Source: Onchidella celtica
Lineage: Eukaryota; Mollusca; Gastropoda; Systellommatophora; Onchidiidae
Assembly (NCBI GenBank): GCA_963931925.1
Contig: OZ007570.1
Span: 677,501 to 741,500, forward strand
DNA: 64,000 nt
Direction: 5' to 3'
This document shows, piece by piece, positions 10,911 to 22,936 of this stretch. The position numbers were made by a program, and so were the translations under genes. Numbering within the stretch: the stretch's first letter is position 1; each line of letters opens with the position of its first letter. Below the pieces are notes generated by a model. That model did not search any database. It saw only the letters and a list, made by a program, of their open reading frames with translations, and was not told the DNA's origin.

Positions 10911-12244
10911 CTGACAGCAACGTCAGCCTAGCCAGGCCCAGCCCTACAGCAGCACACAGAGAGAAAGAAACAGCCAAATCATAGTTAATATAACATACCA
11001 GCACTAACTAGTGGTGAGATCTCTCACACACCTACACACTCACACGCACACAAAAATCATATACATACAGAGAGAATAATGGTGGGGGGGGGGGCACTGG
11101 AAAGAGAAAATGAAGTATGACAGAAGGGGGGGGGGATGGTGAAGGAGGAAAGATGGCAAATAACAGTGAAGAAACTGGTCAAGTTAGACTCATTGCAAGG
11201 TTACAGGGAATCCGGGGGGGGGGGGGGGGCAGGAAAACGGAAAAAGGGGTTGGGGGTGGGGAGTGAAGATACGTCATTCTGTCACAGGCCTAAACGTTTC
11301 TCTCATGTCTGGGTCATAGCGCCCATAAACTCTTCCAGTTCAGCACGGCATGCAGCCATACCAGCCGCCCTCAATGGGAACTTTCCTGGCAAACCAAACT
11401 GCATGACGTTATGGCTCACGGGTGCGCTAAGGCCTTCGGTCAATATGAGGACAAACCATTTACCAATATATCTATTGCCTTTCAGAGCCGTTCATATAGT
11501 CTTGATCTTCAGACACTCTCACATACCGTAACACAATCACATACAACTAACTTGTCTAGAGAACAACTAATGATGTATTACATCTAGAGTAGGTACGAAC
11601 ACTAGAAATCAACCAATCTCATCTCCCCCAGCACAATGTAAACAAGAACAACAAACGCTGGCACACAAAACGCTTCGAATACACATCACTGATACACTAC
11701 ACTGATCAGAAGCCCTGCACTGATACCCTACACTGATACACTGATGCCCTACACTGATATCATGCAATAATACACTACACTAATACACTATACTGATACA
11801 CTACACAGTTACATAACATTGATACACCGCATTGATACATTTTACTGATACACTACCCTATAGATTACACTGATACATAACGCTTTCGAACAGTACTGAT
11901 GCACTATACTGATACACCACATTGATACAGTACAAAGATACACAACACTGATACACTACAATGATAGATTGTACTGATGCAATATACTGATTCACTACAT
12001 TGAAACGCAAGACTCATACAGCATACCGATACACTATGGTGGTGCAAACAATTATATCATGGGTTCCCCTCAGGAAACTTATCCTGTTTGAAAGTCAGAT
12101 ACGTCCAGCCGTCGACCTCAGAAATGACCAGGAAACAAACAATATGAAGGGAGACTCGATTATGTAATAGCTGGTGTTCACATCAAAGATCACCAGAAGT
12201 CTTTTGTAGCTATAATGACACGACCGCCGGAAATTCCAGGTACA
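10911..12244. repeat. Low-complexity stretch with degenerate ACTGATACACTAC repeats
   Basis: Contains poly-G runs near 11084-11100 and 11213-11230, and from about 11690 to 12040 a degenerate short repeat around ACTGATACACTAC. No gene recognised. Confidence 0.6.
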
Positions 12245-12689
12245 ACCACACTACCACCAAAAGTGCTATGTCCAGCCACACGACCACCAGAAGTGCTGTG
12301 CCCAGCCACACGACCACCAGAAGTGCTATGTTCAGCCACACGACCACCAGAAGTGCTATGCTCGGCCACACGACCACCAGAAGTGCTGTGCTCAGCCACA
12401 CGAACACCAGAAGTGCTGTGTTCAGCCACACAACCACCAGAAGTGCTATGTTCAGCCACACGACCACCAGAAGTGCTGTGTTCAGCCACACGACCACCAG
12501 AAGTGCTATGTTCAGCCACACGACCACCAGAAGTGCTATGTTCAGCCACACGACCACCAGAAGTGCTATGTTCAGCCACACGACCACCAGAAGTGCTGTG
12601 CTCAGCCACACGACCACCAGAAGTGCTGTGTTCAGCCACACGACCACCAGAAGTGCTATGCTCAGCCACACCGACCACCAGAAGCGCTA
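12245..12689. repeat. 30-bp minisatellite, about 14 units
   Basis: Unit contains CCACACGACCACCAGAAGTG and GCTATGTTCAG. Because 30 is divisible by 3 it gives long open frames on both strands (12190-12852); these are periodicity artefacts. Confidence 0.93.
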
Positions 12690-13494
12690 TGTAGAATCAT
12701 ACAATAATCAGTCATGCTATGTACAACCATCCACGACAACCCCAATGGTAAAGCTGACAGAACGGCCAGACAACCACAGTGCGAGTTGTCCTAACCAAGG
12801 GCCTGGCATGTCTGACAACCAGATCAGGTTGTGCTCAGCAGCATGCAACTGACACTCATCCCAATCACCCCATTTTACTCAGGGCAAGAGCCCTTTCCTT
12901 CCTTCCCTTCCCTTCCCACTCCTGGTCACGCGTCACTGGCAACTGCCGGTTGGCAGCTGTTCGCTTCTTCCTTGTTGACTCAAATTATAATATGAACTTG
13001 TTGAAAGACAACTGGACCGTCAAGTGCGCTGTAAATATTCATTGTAACATTTCTTGTTGTACTTTGTTAGGTCTTTTGAGGCAATCCTGAAGCTTTTGGT
13101 AGGAGCTGTTTACCACTACATGATACATCATACAGTGGTGTCATTTTACATGATTTTTACCTTTGGCATACGTTTTTGGTCTTACTGGCATCTGAACATG
13201 TGTGTGTGTCTGTGATATGTGTGATTATGTGTGTGTGTGTGGTCTGTGTGTGAGACTGTGTGTGTGTGTGAGACTATGTGTGCACGTGTGCTCATGTGTA
13301 TTCATGCATGTAAACATGATGGTCCGTGACACTGAACTACAGGAGAATAAATTAGACTGTAAACTAATTAAGGTGACTGCTGGTGGTAACTGTGGCACGG
13401 GAAGTGACGGTAGCGAGAGAACTCGTGCAGGTGGAATCGATGGTAGCTTTTCAAAATGCGTCCTTACACTCCAGCGATGTTGCATACAACCAAA
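12690..13494. other. No gene seen; TG-rich microsatellite inside
   Basis: A (TG)-rich tract lies at about 13197-13282. No exon recognised elsewhere. Confidence 0.5.
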
Positions 13495-13740
13495 GATATT
13501 AGATAAAAGACGGGGCAGCAACTGCCACGTTTTGGTTGCATGGATTTCGCAGCGCCACCAAACAGCGAATGCGCTGAAGTCGTGACAAATGCGAACTTTG
13601 CGAGGCTAATCTAGAGAAAATACTGAATTGTGTCAACTTTTCAACTATCATTGTAGGCTCTCATTGAAGTAGCTTATTCTGTAGTTATAACGTTAACCGC
13701 TGTGGGCTATCTCCGGTCATTGTTTTAGCTGCAGTAAATC
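13495..13740. repeat. Dispersed repeat, copy A
   Basis: About 245 bp, clearly alignable with 52068-52310 in the same orientation. Shared blocks include AGCGCCACCA/ACCGCCACCT, CTAGAGAAAATA and TTGAAGTAGCT. Diverged copies of one interspersed family; no coding capacity or clear termini seen. Confidence 0.65.
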
Positions 13741-13886
13741 AGACGATGCGCCAGAGGCCTCACCCCCCCCCCCCGGAACAGCTCCACAAGCTGTGTGAAT
13801 GCTTTTTTTTTCTTCAAGAGGGCACTGCCCTGTCTTATCTAGCCTGTCTATGGCGTCACCCAGCACCTGACACTAATCAGAATTGC

Positions 13887-14158
13887 TTCCTGTGTACACT
13901 TTTCCACCCCACAGAATTGCTTCCTGTGTACACTTTTCCACCCCACAGAATTGCTTCCAGTGTACACTTTTCCACCCCACAGAATTGCTTCCTGTGTACA
14001 CTTTTCCACCCCACAGAATTGCTTCCAGTGTACACTTTTCCACCCCACAGAATTGCTTCCTGTGTACACTTTTCCACCCCACAGAATTGCTTCCTGTGTA
14101 CACTTTTCCACCCCACAGAATTGCTTCCTGTGTACACTTTTCCACCTCACAGAATTGC
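13887..14158. repeat. 34-bp minisatellite that duplicates a splice acceptor
   Basis: Exactly eight 34-bp units. Each contains the pyrimidine-rich tract ACACTTTTCCACCCCACAG followed by AATTGC, which is the acceptor and first bases of the exon at 14153. Only the last unit continues into that exon. The open frames on both strands over the array are artefacts. Confidence 0.92.
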
Positions 14159-14241
14159 CGATTTCAAGAAGATCAAGCTGCCGCTGAGCAACTCAACTTT
14201 CATCAAAGTCCAGCCAGTGCGGGGGTTTCTGACCAATGTAG
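14153..14241 (+). CDS. Unidentified internal exon bounded by strong splice sites
   Basis: The 89-bp segment is preceded by TTTTCCACCTCACAG and followed by GTAG|GTGAGC, both close to consensus. The frame starting one base in is open throughout and gives a natural-looking peptide beginning IADFKKIKLPLSN and ending VRGFLTNVG. I do not recognise the protein, and no neighbouring plus-strand exon was identified. The minus strand is also partly open here, so orientation rests on the splice motifs. Confidence 0.45.
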
Positions 14242-14593
14242 GTGAGCGGCCGGTCAGTACTCAGTAAACATTTATCCAAGCTGATCCTGCGATGTTCGAG
14301 ACGGGCCCGGTCGGGTGGGGAGGGTGGGGGGGGGGTAGGGGGCTCTTCTGAAATGCGACAGCAACTTATGGCACTGATCGTCACGTTCAAGGTGGTGGGG
14401 GTGGGGAGGGGGGGCGGGTGAGAACATACAAAATTTCAAGGAAAAATTCCCAATAAAACTACACGGAAGAAACTTCAATGCTCGAGTCTTGACAAACCAC
14501 ACGAAGAAAAAAGTCCTCAGCTCACAAAAACAGTCTCAGCTGTCAGACATTTGATGAATCCAACTTGTCAATTCTGTTGTACAACTTCCAGTA

Positions 14594-14713
14594 ACCACAC
14601 ACACACACACACACACAGACACACACACACACGCACACACACAGACACACACACACACTCACACACAGACACACACAGACACACACAAACCCTCACACAG
14701 AGACACACACACT

Positions 14714-14745
<32 letters not shown>

Positions 14746-14860
14746 CACACAAAAACACACACACACATACACAAACACCCTCACACTCACAGAAACACAC
14801 GCACTCACACACACACAAACACACACACATACACAGACACACACACACACACACACACCA
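14594..14860. repeat. (CA)n-rich microsatellite
   Basis: Interrupted CA repeat of about 265 bp with GA and AA interruptions. Overlying frames (for example 14551-14979) are artefacts. Confidence 0.95.
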
Positions 14861-15315
14861 AAACAACAACAACAACTTCAGTCACAAAGGGGGGAGGCGG
14901 GCAACTGTATGGTCAAGCAGGACTTAAGTCAGTGAAATGTTTTCTTGACAATTGTCAACAAAAAGTTCAGAATGTGTAACATTCACCGATATATGAAAAC
15001 CAGTCCAGTCCAGCCTCAGTCCACGCGGAACACAAACGAGCGTGGGCAAAAAGGTCAACTGGGGGATAAGAAAGATTATAAATATCGGGTCGTCATGACA
15101 ACATTGTAATCATAATCATAAAAAAAAAACCCCAACCTTTCCGTACCCCGACAGCTAACCACCATCCCCTCCCTTCCAATACTTTCCACTCCCGGGACAC
15201 TAGAAGTCGTAACCATAGTTGATGGTGGTCTGTCAGTGTCACTACCCGCACCTGTCTAAACCGCCAGGGAGGACAGCCGCCAAAATGTTCAGCTTTGGGG
15301 TCACCGGGTCACGGG
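14861..15315. other. No gene seen
   Basis: Non-coding sequence between a CA microsatellite and the 37-bp minisatellite; no motif recognised. Confidence 0.5.
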
Positions 15316-15613
15316 TAGAGATGGCGTTGTTCGGTTGCCATTGTCTCAGTGGTAGAGATGGCGTTGTTCGGTTGCCCTAGTCTCAATGGTAGAGATGCCG
15401 TTGTTCGGTTGCCCTAGTCTCAATGGTAGAGATGGCGTTTTTCGGTTGCCCTAGTCTCAATGGTAGAGGTGGCGTTGTTCGGTTGCCATTGTCTCAATGG
15501 CAGAGATGGCGTTGTTCGGTTGCCATTGTCTCAATGGTAGAGATGGCGTTGTTCGGTTGCCGTTGTCTCAATGGTAGAGATGGCGTTGTTCGGTTGCCCT
15601 AGTCTCAATGGTA
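15316..15613. repeat. 37-bp minisatellite, 8 units
   Basis: Unit begins TAGAGATGGCGTTGTTCGGT and ends GTCTCAATGG. Two sub-variants (TGCCATTG and TGCCCTAG) alternate irregularly. Confidence 0.93.
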
Positions 15614-16474
15614 GTTGACGAAATATTATAAAAAACCACAGAAAAATCTTTCAAATGTCCTGCAAACTAATCCAGTGCTTAATAAACCATGAGCTACATG
15701 AAATGTATACATTTCTACAAATAAACTATCAAAGAATTTAGTAACAAGAAATGTTAACTCAACACGATCCATCGAATTTTTGCAGTAACATACTGTAATT
15801 ACTTTCTACAATGCACTAGTGTTGTCTCAGTGGATTTACTCTGTCAGTTTACACGACTATCAAAGCTACTTTATTAAAGTTTTCTGTCCAGTTCTACTTG
15901 AATAGTTGAAAAGCTTTAACACATTTTTGTTTTACATTTAATTGATACACACACATTGCTGCTTATAGATTCTAGAATGATGTGTAGGTCATTTTTAGAT
16001 TCCCTCTTATCTTTGTATTATTCCAAGATGATGAGGATGATGTTGAAATTTCTCTTTACTTCAAGTGTAAATAAGATTAGATGTTCTAATTGTATGTTGC
16101 TGGTTAGCATTCTGTAACATCCAAGTGGATCTAGGACAGGTTAAGTTCATCATGTGAAAAAATTTAGTGCGTATTTAGTTTAATGTTAAATATTTAATGT
16201 CTGCTGGATGATGGAATTGCGCCATCTGTCAGTTGGGTTATTATTATGTTATTATTTTTTTTCTATGTGTGTTCTTTTTCGACCTTTTCTCTCTGCATCA
16301 GAGTAAACTTTGTAAGTAGATCTAATTGTTCTGACATATCAAGCATATCTCTGATTTTCAAAAATTAAGATAAAATTCAGATGACTTTACACTTATGTCT
16401 TATAATATTTATTACTTCATACCTCTTCACTAAGTTTATGTCAGTGGTACCAAAAAAAAAATACAATAAATATT
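15614..16474. other. AT-rich stretch, no gene seen
   Basis: About 860 bp of AT-rich sequence with stop codons in all frames; no repeat or motif recognised. Confidence 0.5.
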
Positions 16475-16759
16475 TAACTCATGGACAACTCATAACTCAT
16501 GGACAAACTCATAACTCATGGACAAACTCATAACTCATGGACAAACTCATAACTCATGGACAAACTCATAACTCATGGACAAACTCATAACTCATGGACA
16601 AACTCATAACTCATGGACAAACTCATAACTCATGGACAAACTCATAACTCATGGACAAACTCATAACTCATGGACAAACTCATAACTCATGGACAAACTC
16701 ATAACTCATGGACAAACTCATAACTCATGGACAAACTCATAACTCATGGACAAACTCAT
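16475..16759. repeat. 19-bp minisatellite, 15 units
   Basis: Unit AACTCATGGACAAACTCAT, essentially identical across the array, with the first unit one base shorter. Confidence 0.95.
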
Positions 16760-17073
16760 TATGAAAAAAACACAAAACAACCAAGAATAATAGCAACAGA
16801 GACAAGTAAAATTTGAGTTAAAGTTTAGACATTTCAATTTGAATGAATTTTAAACCCTTTTGTATATCATTCAACGCTTTTTACTACATGTTTATTTCCT
16901 CTTAAATGTATCATAATTTACAAGAGTCAAGAATGTTTGCTCCACTATGGTACCTGATGATGTTGATAGAGAACAATTTCAATTAAAGTTGAAATCAACT
17001 GTGGTCTTGACTATTGTTTAAAGAAAAGAGTAGGGGGTATAATCTAGACTTGGTGGCGGAGGGGGGTATAGTT

Positions 17074-17345
17074 GTACACACAGACAACAGATATGTCACT
17101 GGTCACTGTACACACAGACAACAGACATGTCACTGGTCACTGTACACACAGACAACAGACATGTCACTGGTCACTGTACACACACAGACAACAGATATGT
17201 CACTGGTCACTGTACACACAGACAAGAGACATGTCACTGGTCACTGTACACACACAGACAACAGACATGTCACTGGTCACTTTACACATAGACAACAGAC
17301 ATGTCTCTGGTCACTGTACACACACACAGACAACAGATCTCCCTC
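17074..17345. repeat. 34-bp minisatellite, 8 units
   Basis: Unit contains GTACACACAGACAACAGACA then TGTCACTGGTCACT, with some CA-number variation. It shares the core CACTGGTCACT and the unit length with the array at 6122-7166, though the rest of the unit is unrelated. Confidence 0.92.
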
Positions 17346-18486
17346 TGTCACAGTTTAACAATTTGTGAAGGAAAAAACCCCACAAAACAACCACACACAC
17401 GCACACATAGACGCACACATGTACGGGAGTACACACATACACCCAAACAACAGCATTAAACAGTTACTTCCATATTACATGTAGTCAGTTTTACATTTGG
17501 CCTTGACCTTAGTCTTATTAATGTGTTGAGGTGGCGAAGTTACCCGACTTTACGCTAATTTGCATTATTCATTGGCTACTAATTTATTATACATGCAGTT
17601 ACTAATCCTTTTACATTATGGCATTTTTACAACCTATTTCATGTCCATTGTAATATTGCAGATGACAATTTGTTATGTTTGCTAACGAGTCTATGTGCGA
17701 ACCATTGAAAGAATATTCGAGAATTATTGATGTAACATTACAATATTGTTGTCATTGCTGCTGCTGTCAATTTCCATAATTCTAAACTACATGCAGCTGT
17801 CGCTGAAGACAGTCCATGTGTGTATTTAGCGCAAGTGTCTTTGGTCAGAATAGTTCCATTTCTTTTCATCGCCCGGCCCATCAAACCTCTTTGTAACAGT
17901 TGATGTAAATTTCAGCACGTTATGACAGGGCGAGTCAGGTGATCTGAACTTTAAAAACGAAACTGTGTCGAATTGTCGTAGAAATAGATGAAACAGGATC
18001 CGATGAACGATTAACATTAACTTTTAATAACTGTAGATGAACGCTGGATATCTCACAACTTTTACTTACGAGGAAGGCATGCAGGTCTATACACAGAATG
18101 AAAGGATCTTGCCCACATGCGGAATAACTGTATCTTGCACACACACTCACTCGCTTGCCATCCTTTATATACCCATCTAGATAGAACGTTCACGAACGGG
18201 AAATCCAGAAACTACGGGATGCATGAAGGCCACCTAATCACACCTAGACACGTCACAGAATTGTGTCACTCCAAGGCCAACCTAGCGTAATTACTCCGAC
18301 ATGAATGATATCGTACGTTCTCGATAGAACTACAATAAACAATTACGTCACACAGCGAGACATCACAGAAAAGTAAAACTAGCACACGAGGGGTTGCCGA
18401 GGGCTGTGGACAACATTGTTAGCCCATATGACTAGGACGCTACACTCTTAAGTCCCGAATTTACCTGTCTGTCGGATCAATCCTCT
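17346..18486 (-). promoter_or_regulatory. Non-coding stretch with a possible TATA promoter and donor
   Basis: On the minus strand TATATAAAG occurs at 18171-18163. About 90 bp further down there is a strong donor, CTTCCTC|GTAAGT, at 18070/18069, with ATG 10 bp before it. That could be a gene promoter with a short first exon, or an LTR. No downstream exon was tied to it, so this is weak. Confidence 0.2.
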
Positions 18487-18612
18487 GTACTGGACATCAG
18501 AGCTTTGCTCGCCTCTGATTCGCCCATGATCTGGCGCATCAATCCTCTTATCTGAACAACAGAGGTTTGCGCTTCACTGATTCGCTCAAAATCTGGCCCA
18601 TCAAAACTCGTA
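18487..18612. repeat. Dispersed repeat with internal duplication
   Basis: Two tandem, diverged copies of a block of about 62 bp (ATCAATCCTCT ... GATTCGC ... ATCTGGC). The same family is found inverted at 33968-34072. No termini resolved. Confidence 0.6.
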
Positions 18613-21600
18613 CGTAAGGCAACACAAGGGCGCCTCGTGGTCCATGACGGGCTGGGACAACTATTGTTATGTAATGTTACCTAACTTGAGTACACACTTC
18701 ATCACTTTGAATATCTTGTAAATTGTCTGGGTGTGAGAGTCAAACTCTGATCTGAGCAAAAGATGTGAAAATACAAGAATCAGTTGAAAACACACCAATC
18801 ACCACAGCCCCTTTTTCTTTTCATTCTATTCATTTTCTTTCTCTGGTTAATTACACGTGCAAACACCCAAAACATTTTAGTGCTACAGACTTTCATAGAA
18901 TAGGTGAGTCACTTTTTGGTGCTGAGAGCCTTCCTGGTATTTTCCTCACATAAACATCTACATTTGTCATTATTACACATTTGTGACATTTTTGAAGTAA
19001 GGTTCCAGATAACGTTTGCCGACAATAGTGAGAAGTAATGGATTGGCTCTCAGATAACCAGGGAAAGATAATTTGCATCAGATTTACTGAATGTCTGAAA
19101 GAAGCTAACTGTAAAATCCATTCTCAAGCACAATTTATATGGAAGATCTTTGTGGGCAAAAGTTAGAGTCAAATCTCAATTTTGATCAATGCTGGACAGT
19201 GAAAAAGTAGTTCTGAGACAGTGAATTATAGTTATATGTTAGAAACATTTGAGACAGAGGAGAAAAAATGTACAGCAGATCACAGGCACCAAATGATGAC
19301 ATGAACTTTAGAGACGGCCCCTGTGTCACTGTCACAAAGCGCAGGTGCAGACAATGATACTGCAAATGCGGTTTGCAACCTTGGGATGTTCCGGCCTATG
19401 AGGGACTACAACACACCAATGGAAACAAGTGCTTTACAATTATACACACAATAAATTTATTGGGACAGGTGGGATGGGGTCTTAATTAATGGTAGTAGAA
19501 TAGTCTAAATAACGTGACAGAAAGGATGGACAAATATTTCACACAGATATAATGACAATGATCAAAAGATAATGCGTTTAACAACAGCTAAGCTAATTAC
19601 CCTGAAAGAAAAGGTTTCTGATTAATACAATGAAATGACAATAAAATGGATTATAATATGTTACACTAAAACACAGATAAAAAGGTAGTTGTATATCTCA
19701 CCGACTCCGCACTTAATGAACGTTTCACACAGAATATATCCACACTCTTTCCAAAATTACTCTAACTAAAATGTTACTAAAACTTGTCCTATATTCTGTA
19801 TCCGTAATCTTGACGATGATGGTCCTAACCGAAGAATGCCTGGTCTCTTGAGGAACTGGACTCCACAAAGATAATGTTCTCTTAAATTCACTACAGGTTA
19901 CACTGTCAATACTGTCCTGGGCACAGCTAGAGGATACACTGAATTACAAATATGTCCTTACTCCACATAAAAAAGCACTGTCCACATCCACAAGATGACT
20001 ACTAGTACTATATATAACTAATGTCCTGATAAGGCTCTGGTCACAGTCACAGGATACGCACCAGGATCGAAATGTCCTAACAATATGCACAGGATACTTT
20101 AAAATACTTTAAGGTGGTTATTTTATGGTCTTGGCCTCTAGCCTTCCCGCTGTTCTGCACAATTCACAGAAACGCCGGGTACAATGCCCTACACGCGGAC
20201 AGAAGCCTGCCTGGTCACGCTGAGACTTACAGGTCTAACACTGCCACGAAAAGCGAGTACAACACTGAAAATTAATGAGTTCCTTAAGAACTTAAGATAT
20301 GTGCAACATATGCACCGCGTACATGAACTAACTTTAACTTTAAGCTTAGACTCACACGCCGCTCTAACTGAGCTTATTTCATGCTTTGACAAAGCAAGAA
20401 ATATGGTAATTTACTATGACAAAGTCCTACGCGAATTTGAAAGTCATAAACGCTCTATACACGAGCTAACTTAACACACCGTATAGGCTATGTTAATATA
20501 CGCCTGTGTCCTACAATAAGAACGACCGACAGGTACACCACTCTACGTGAGCAGGACCTCGCTCCACACGAGCTAAATTTTAATACAGGCCTTACTGGCA
20601 CTGTTAATACACGCCTGAATTCTAACAGGCAGGTACACTGCTTCGCACGAGCAGGACCTCGCAGTGAGTCTATCGCAAGCGGACTGACGACTCCAGATTT
20701 GCTCTGGAATATATACAGAAACTCAAAATTACAGAAAATTACAGAGGGGAAAACTGAGAGGTTCTACCTAACTCAAATTCGTGAGCCATAAAAACGTGCA
20801 CAAAGATTCCACGGTGGCCAAACTCGGACGCTGGGGTATTAGGTGGACGGGTCAAAGATAATTGCTCCACCCGCAGGTAGCCTGAGACATAACTTCGAAC
20901 AATAGATCAGGGAGGTGGACCGATCGAACGGGCAAGTGGACGGTCATTACGCGGCATTTCGTTACAGTCACACAGCCACAACACACGGGCAATAAATCCT
21001 GATGACCGTGTCTACAGTGGCCACTCCGGCAGGAGATGAGACAGCGCTGCTAGAATCAATCATGGGGTGTGATAGTGGCAAATAAAAAAAATGGTTTGAA
21101 CCATTCCATCAAAAGTTTGGGGAAACCAAAGACAGAAATGTTTGATAATTCCTGGTCAAACAACCCACAGGTATGACGTCTTGTGTGGGTTTTTTCCTCC
21201 TGCCAAAGTTCGTCACTCAGTGTAGGAAAAGAAAATTTGTTGACCTAACAATGAACAACAAGTCGATGATCACCTTACCCTAGTCTGGCAAACACAGCCA
21301 ACAGCCCACAGCCCACAGCCCATACACTCACTCAGGTCAAGTCAAGAAACAGACAAAGACTATTTCCCTGTCAACTCAATCTCTCTCAGAAACTTCTTAC
21401 AATTTCACAACAGAGAAACCTTCAATTGTCTGCTGATAATGCCAGACACTCCAGTCTGGGTCAAGCTACATCTAGATCAGTTAGGTTTTTTTCTGTCCAT
21501 TAGTCAAGAAAGGCGAGGTCAAGCTGACATTTCCTGGACTTTGAACACTAAAATCATCAACCGTCCCCCGCTTTAGCACCTCATTTTCACCCATCCACCC

Positions 21601-22363
21601 CTCACCCCCCCCCCGCCCTTCCACGCATCTGTGCTGAAATGACCTCTACAGGAAAACTGATTTGTCTTTATAACAAAATTTACATAATTTATTTGGTTGA
21701 TTTTAACTTTTGGGCAATTTTTCAGGCCAGGGCTTATCTGTGTTGCGATATGTCCAATTTTATACACATTTGACATTTCTCAGTGTAATTGGCAGTCACT
21801 TAACTGTAAGCGGTGTCATAACTTCCCGTTGGACGACACGACTTGCCGTCAGTCAATAGTCCAGGGCCCAGTTTTGATCTTGACCCACTCTCTGACATGC
21901 CTGACTCCAGGTCGGAACTTTGGATAATGCTCAAATATTCGATATCCGTCACTTTGTGCACACTAGGCCAAATTTTCGGCAAGCCAAAGAAACGATGACA
22001 AATTACAAAAGCGCGCGCACACACACACACACAAACCGAGATACACCATTATAGCATTAAAAAGCAGCCAAATGGCTCCAGGTCCATTGCCCATGCTGGT
22101 CTGGGCCTCTCCTGTCTACATCCCGTGTATGGAGCAATTCTTCTCTTCTCTTCTCTTCTATCTTCATACAGCCTGACTGATCCACTGAATGACTTTGAAA
22201 ACCGATTACAACAGAAACATTTGACGCCAGCCTGTACCTGGATCTCAACTCTCCAACCACTGTCTCTCTCCATTCTCCACCAGCTCTGTGACGTCAGCAA
22301 GTGCTAGCCAATCACGGCTGCTCTGTTTAATACTGATGGACCCCAGGCCAGGCGTATTGGAAT
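18613..22363. other. No gene supported; possible LTR-like sequence
   Basis: About 3.7 kb. The block 18960-19035 resembles 30908-30990 (shared GGTTCCAGATAAC and CGACAA). At 20958 the minus strand begins TGTAACGAAATG and later shows a TATA-like TGTATATATTCC near 20715, a pattern seen in LTRs, but no matching end was found. The open frame 20184-20474 has no recognised motif. Confidence 0.3.
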
Positions 22364-22420
22364 ACACACACATGCACACACGCACACATGCACACGCACA
22401 CACACACACACACACTCACA
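22364..22420. repeat. (CA)n microsatellite
   Basis: Interrupted CA repeat. Confidence 0.9.
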
Positions 22421-22570
22421 CAGAAACGAGAGTTGACCTCTTCAAATTGTTTACAAGTACACGAATTCAGATCAGCCTAACACAGCCATGCATCCACGGA
22501 CAAAACAATTATTTAACAACGTCCTCTCACACAATGGTGACCTTCATATCACTGAACTCACGTGCACGTA

Positions 22571-22936
22571 GAGATGAAATCGTCACCGATGACAAAAGTT
22601 AGACAGTTCCAACCTGCACACAGAGATGAAATCGTCACCGATGACAAAAGTTAGACAGTTCCAACCTGCACACAGAGATGAAATCGTCACCGATGACAAA
22701 AGTTAGACAGTTCCAACCTGCACACAGAGATGAAATCGTCACCGATGACAAAAGTTAGACAGTTCCAACCTGCACACAGAGATGAAATCGTCACCGATGA
22801 CAAAAGTTAGACAGTTCCAACCTGCACACAGAGATGAAATCGTCACCGATGACAAAAGTTAGACAGTTCCAACCTGCACACAGAGATGAAATCGTCACCG
22901 ATGACAAAAGTTAGACAGTTCCAACCTGCACACAGA
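22571..22936. repeat. 52-bp minisatellite, 7 virtually identical units
   Basis: Unit starts GAGATGAAATCGTCACCGAT and ends AACCTGCACACA. A degenerate eighth unit follows at 22937. The near-perfect identity indicates recent expansion or homogenisation. Confidence 0.95.

Noticed and set aside
12190..12852. Long open frames on both strands with 10-residue periodicity
   Set aside because: A 30-bp tandem unit without stops gives open frames in several phases; no start context, splice sites or homology.
20184..20474. 96-codon plus-strand frame with plausible composition
   Set aside because: No recognised motif, no splice context, and the region shows LTR-like features; not enough to call a gene.
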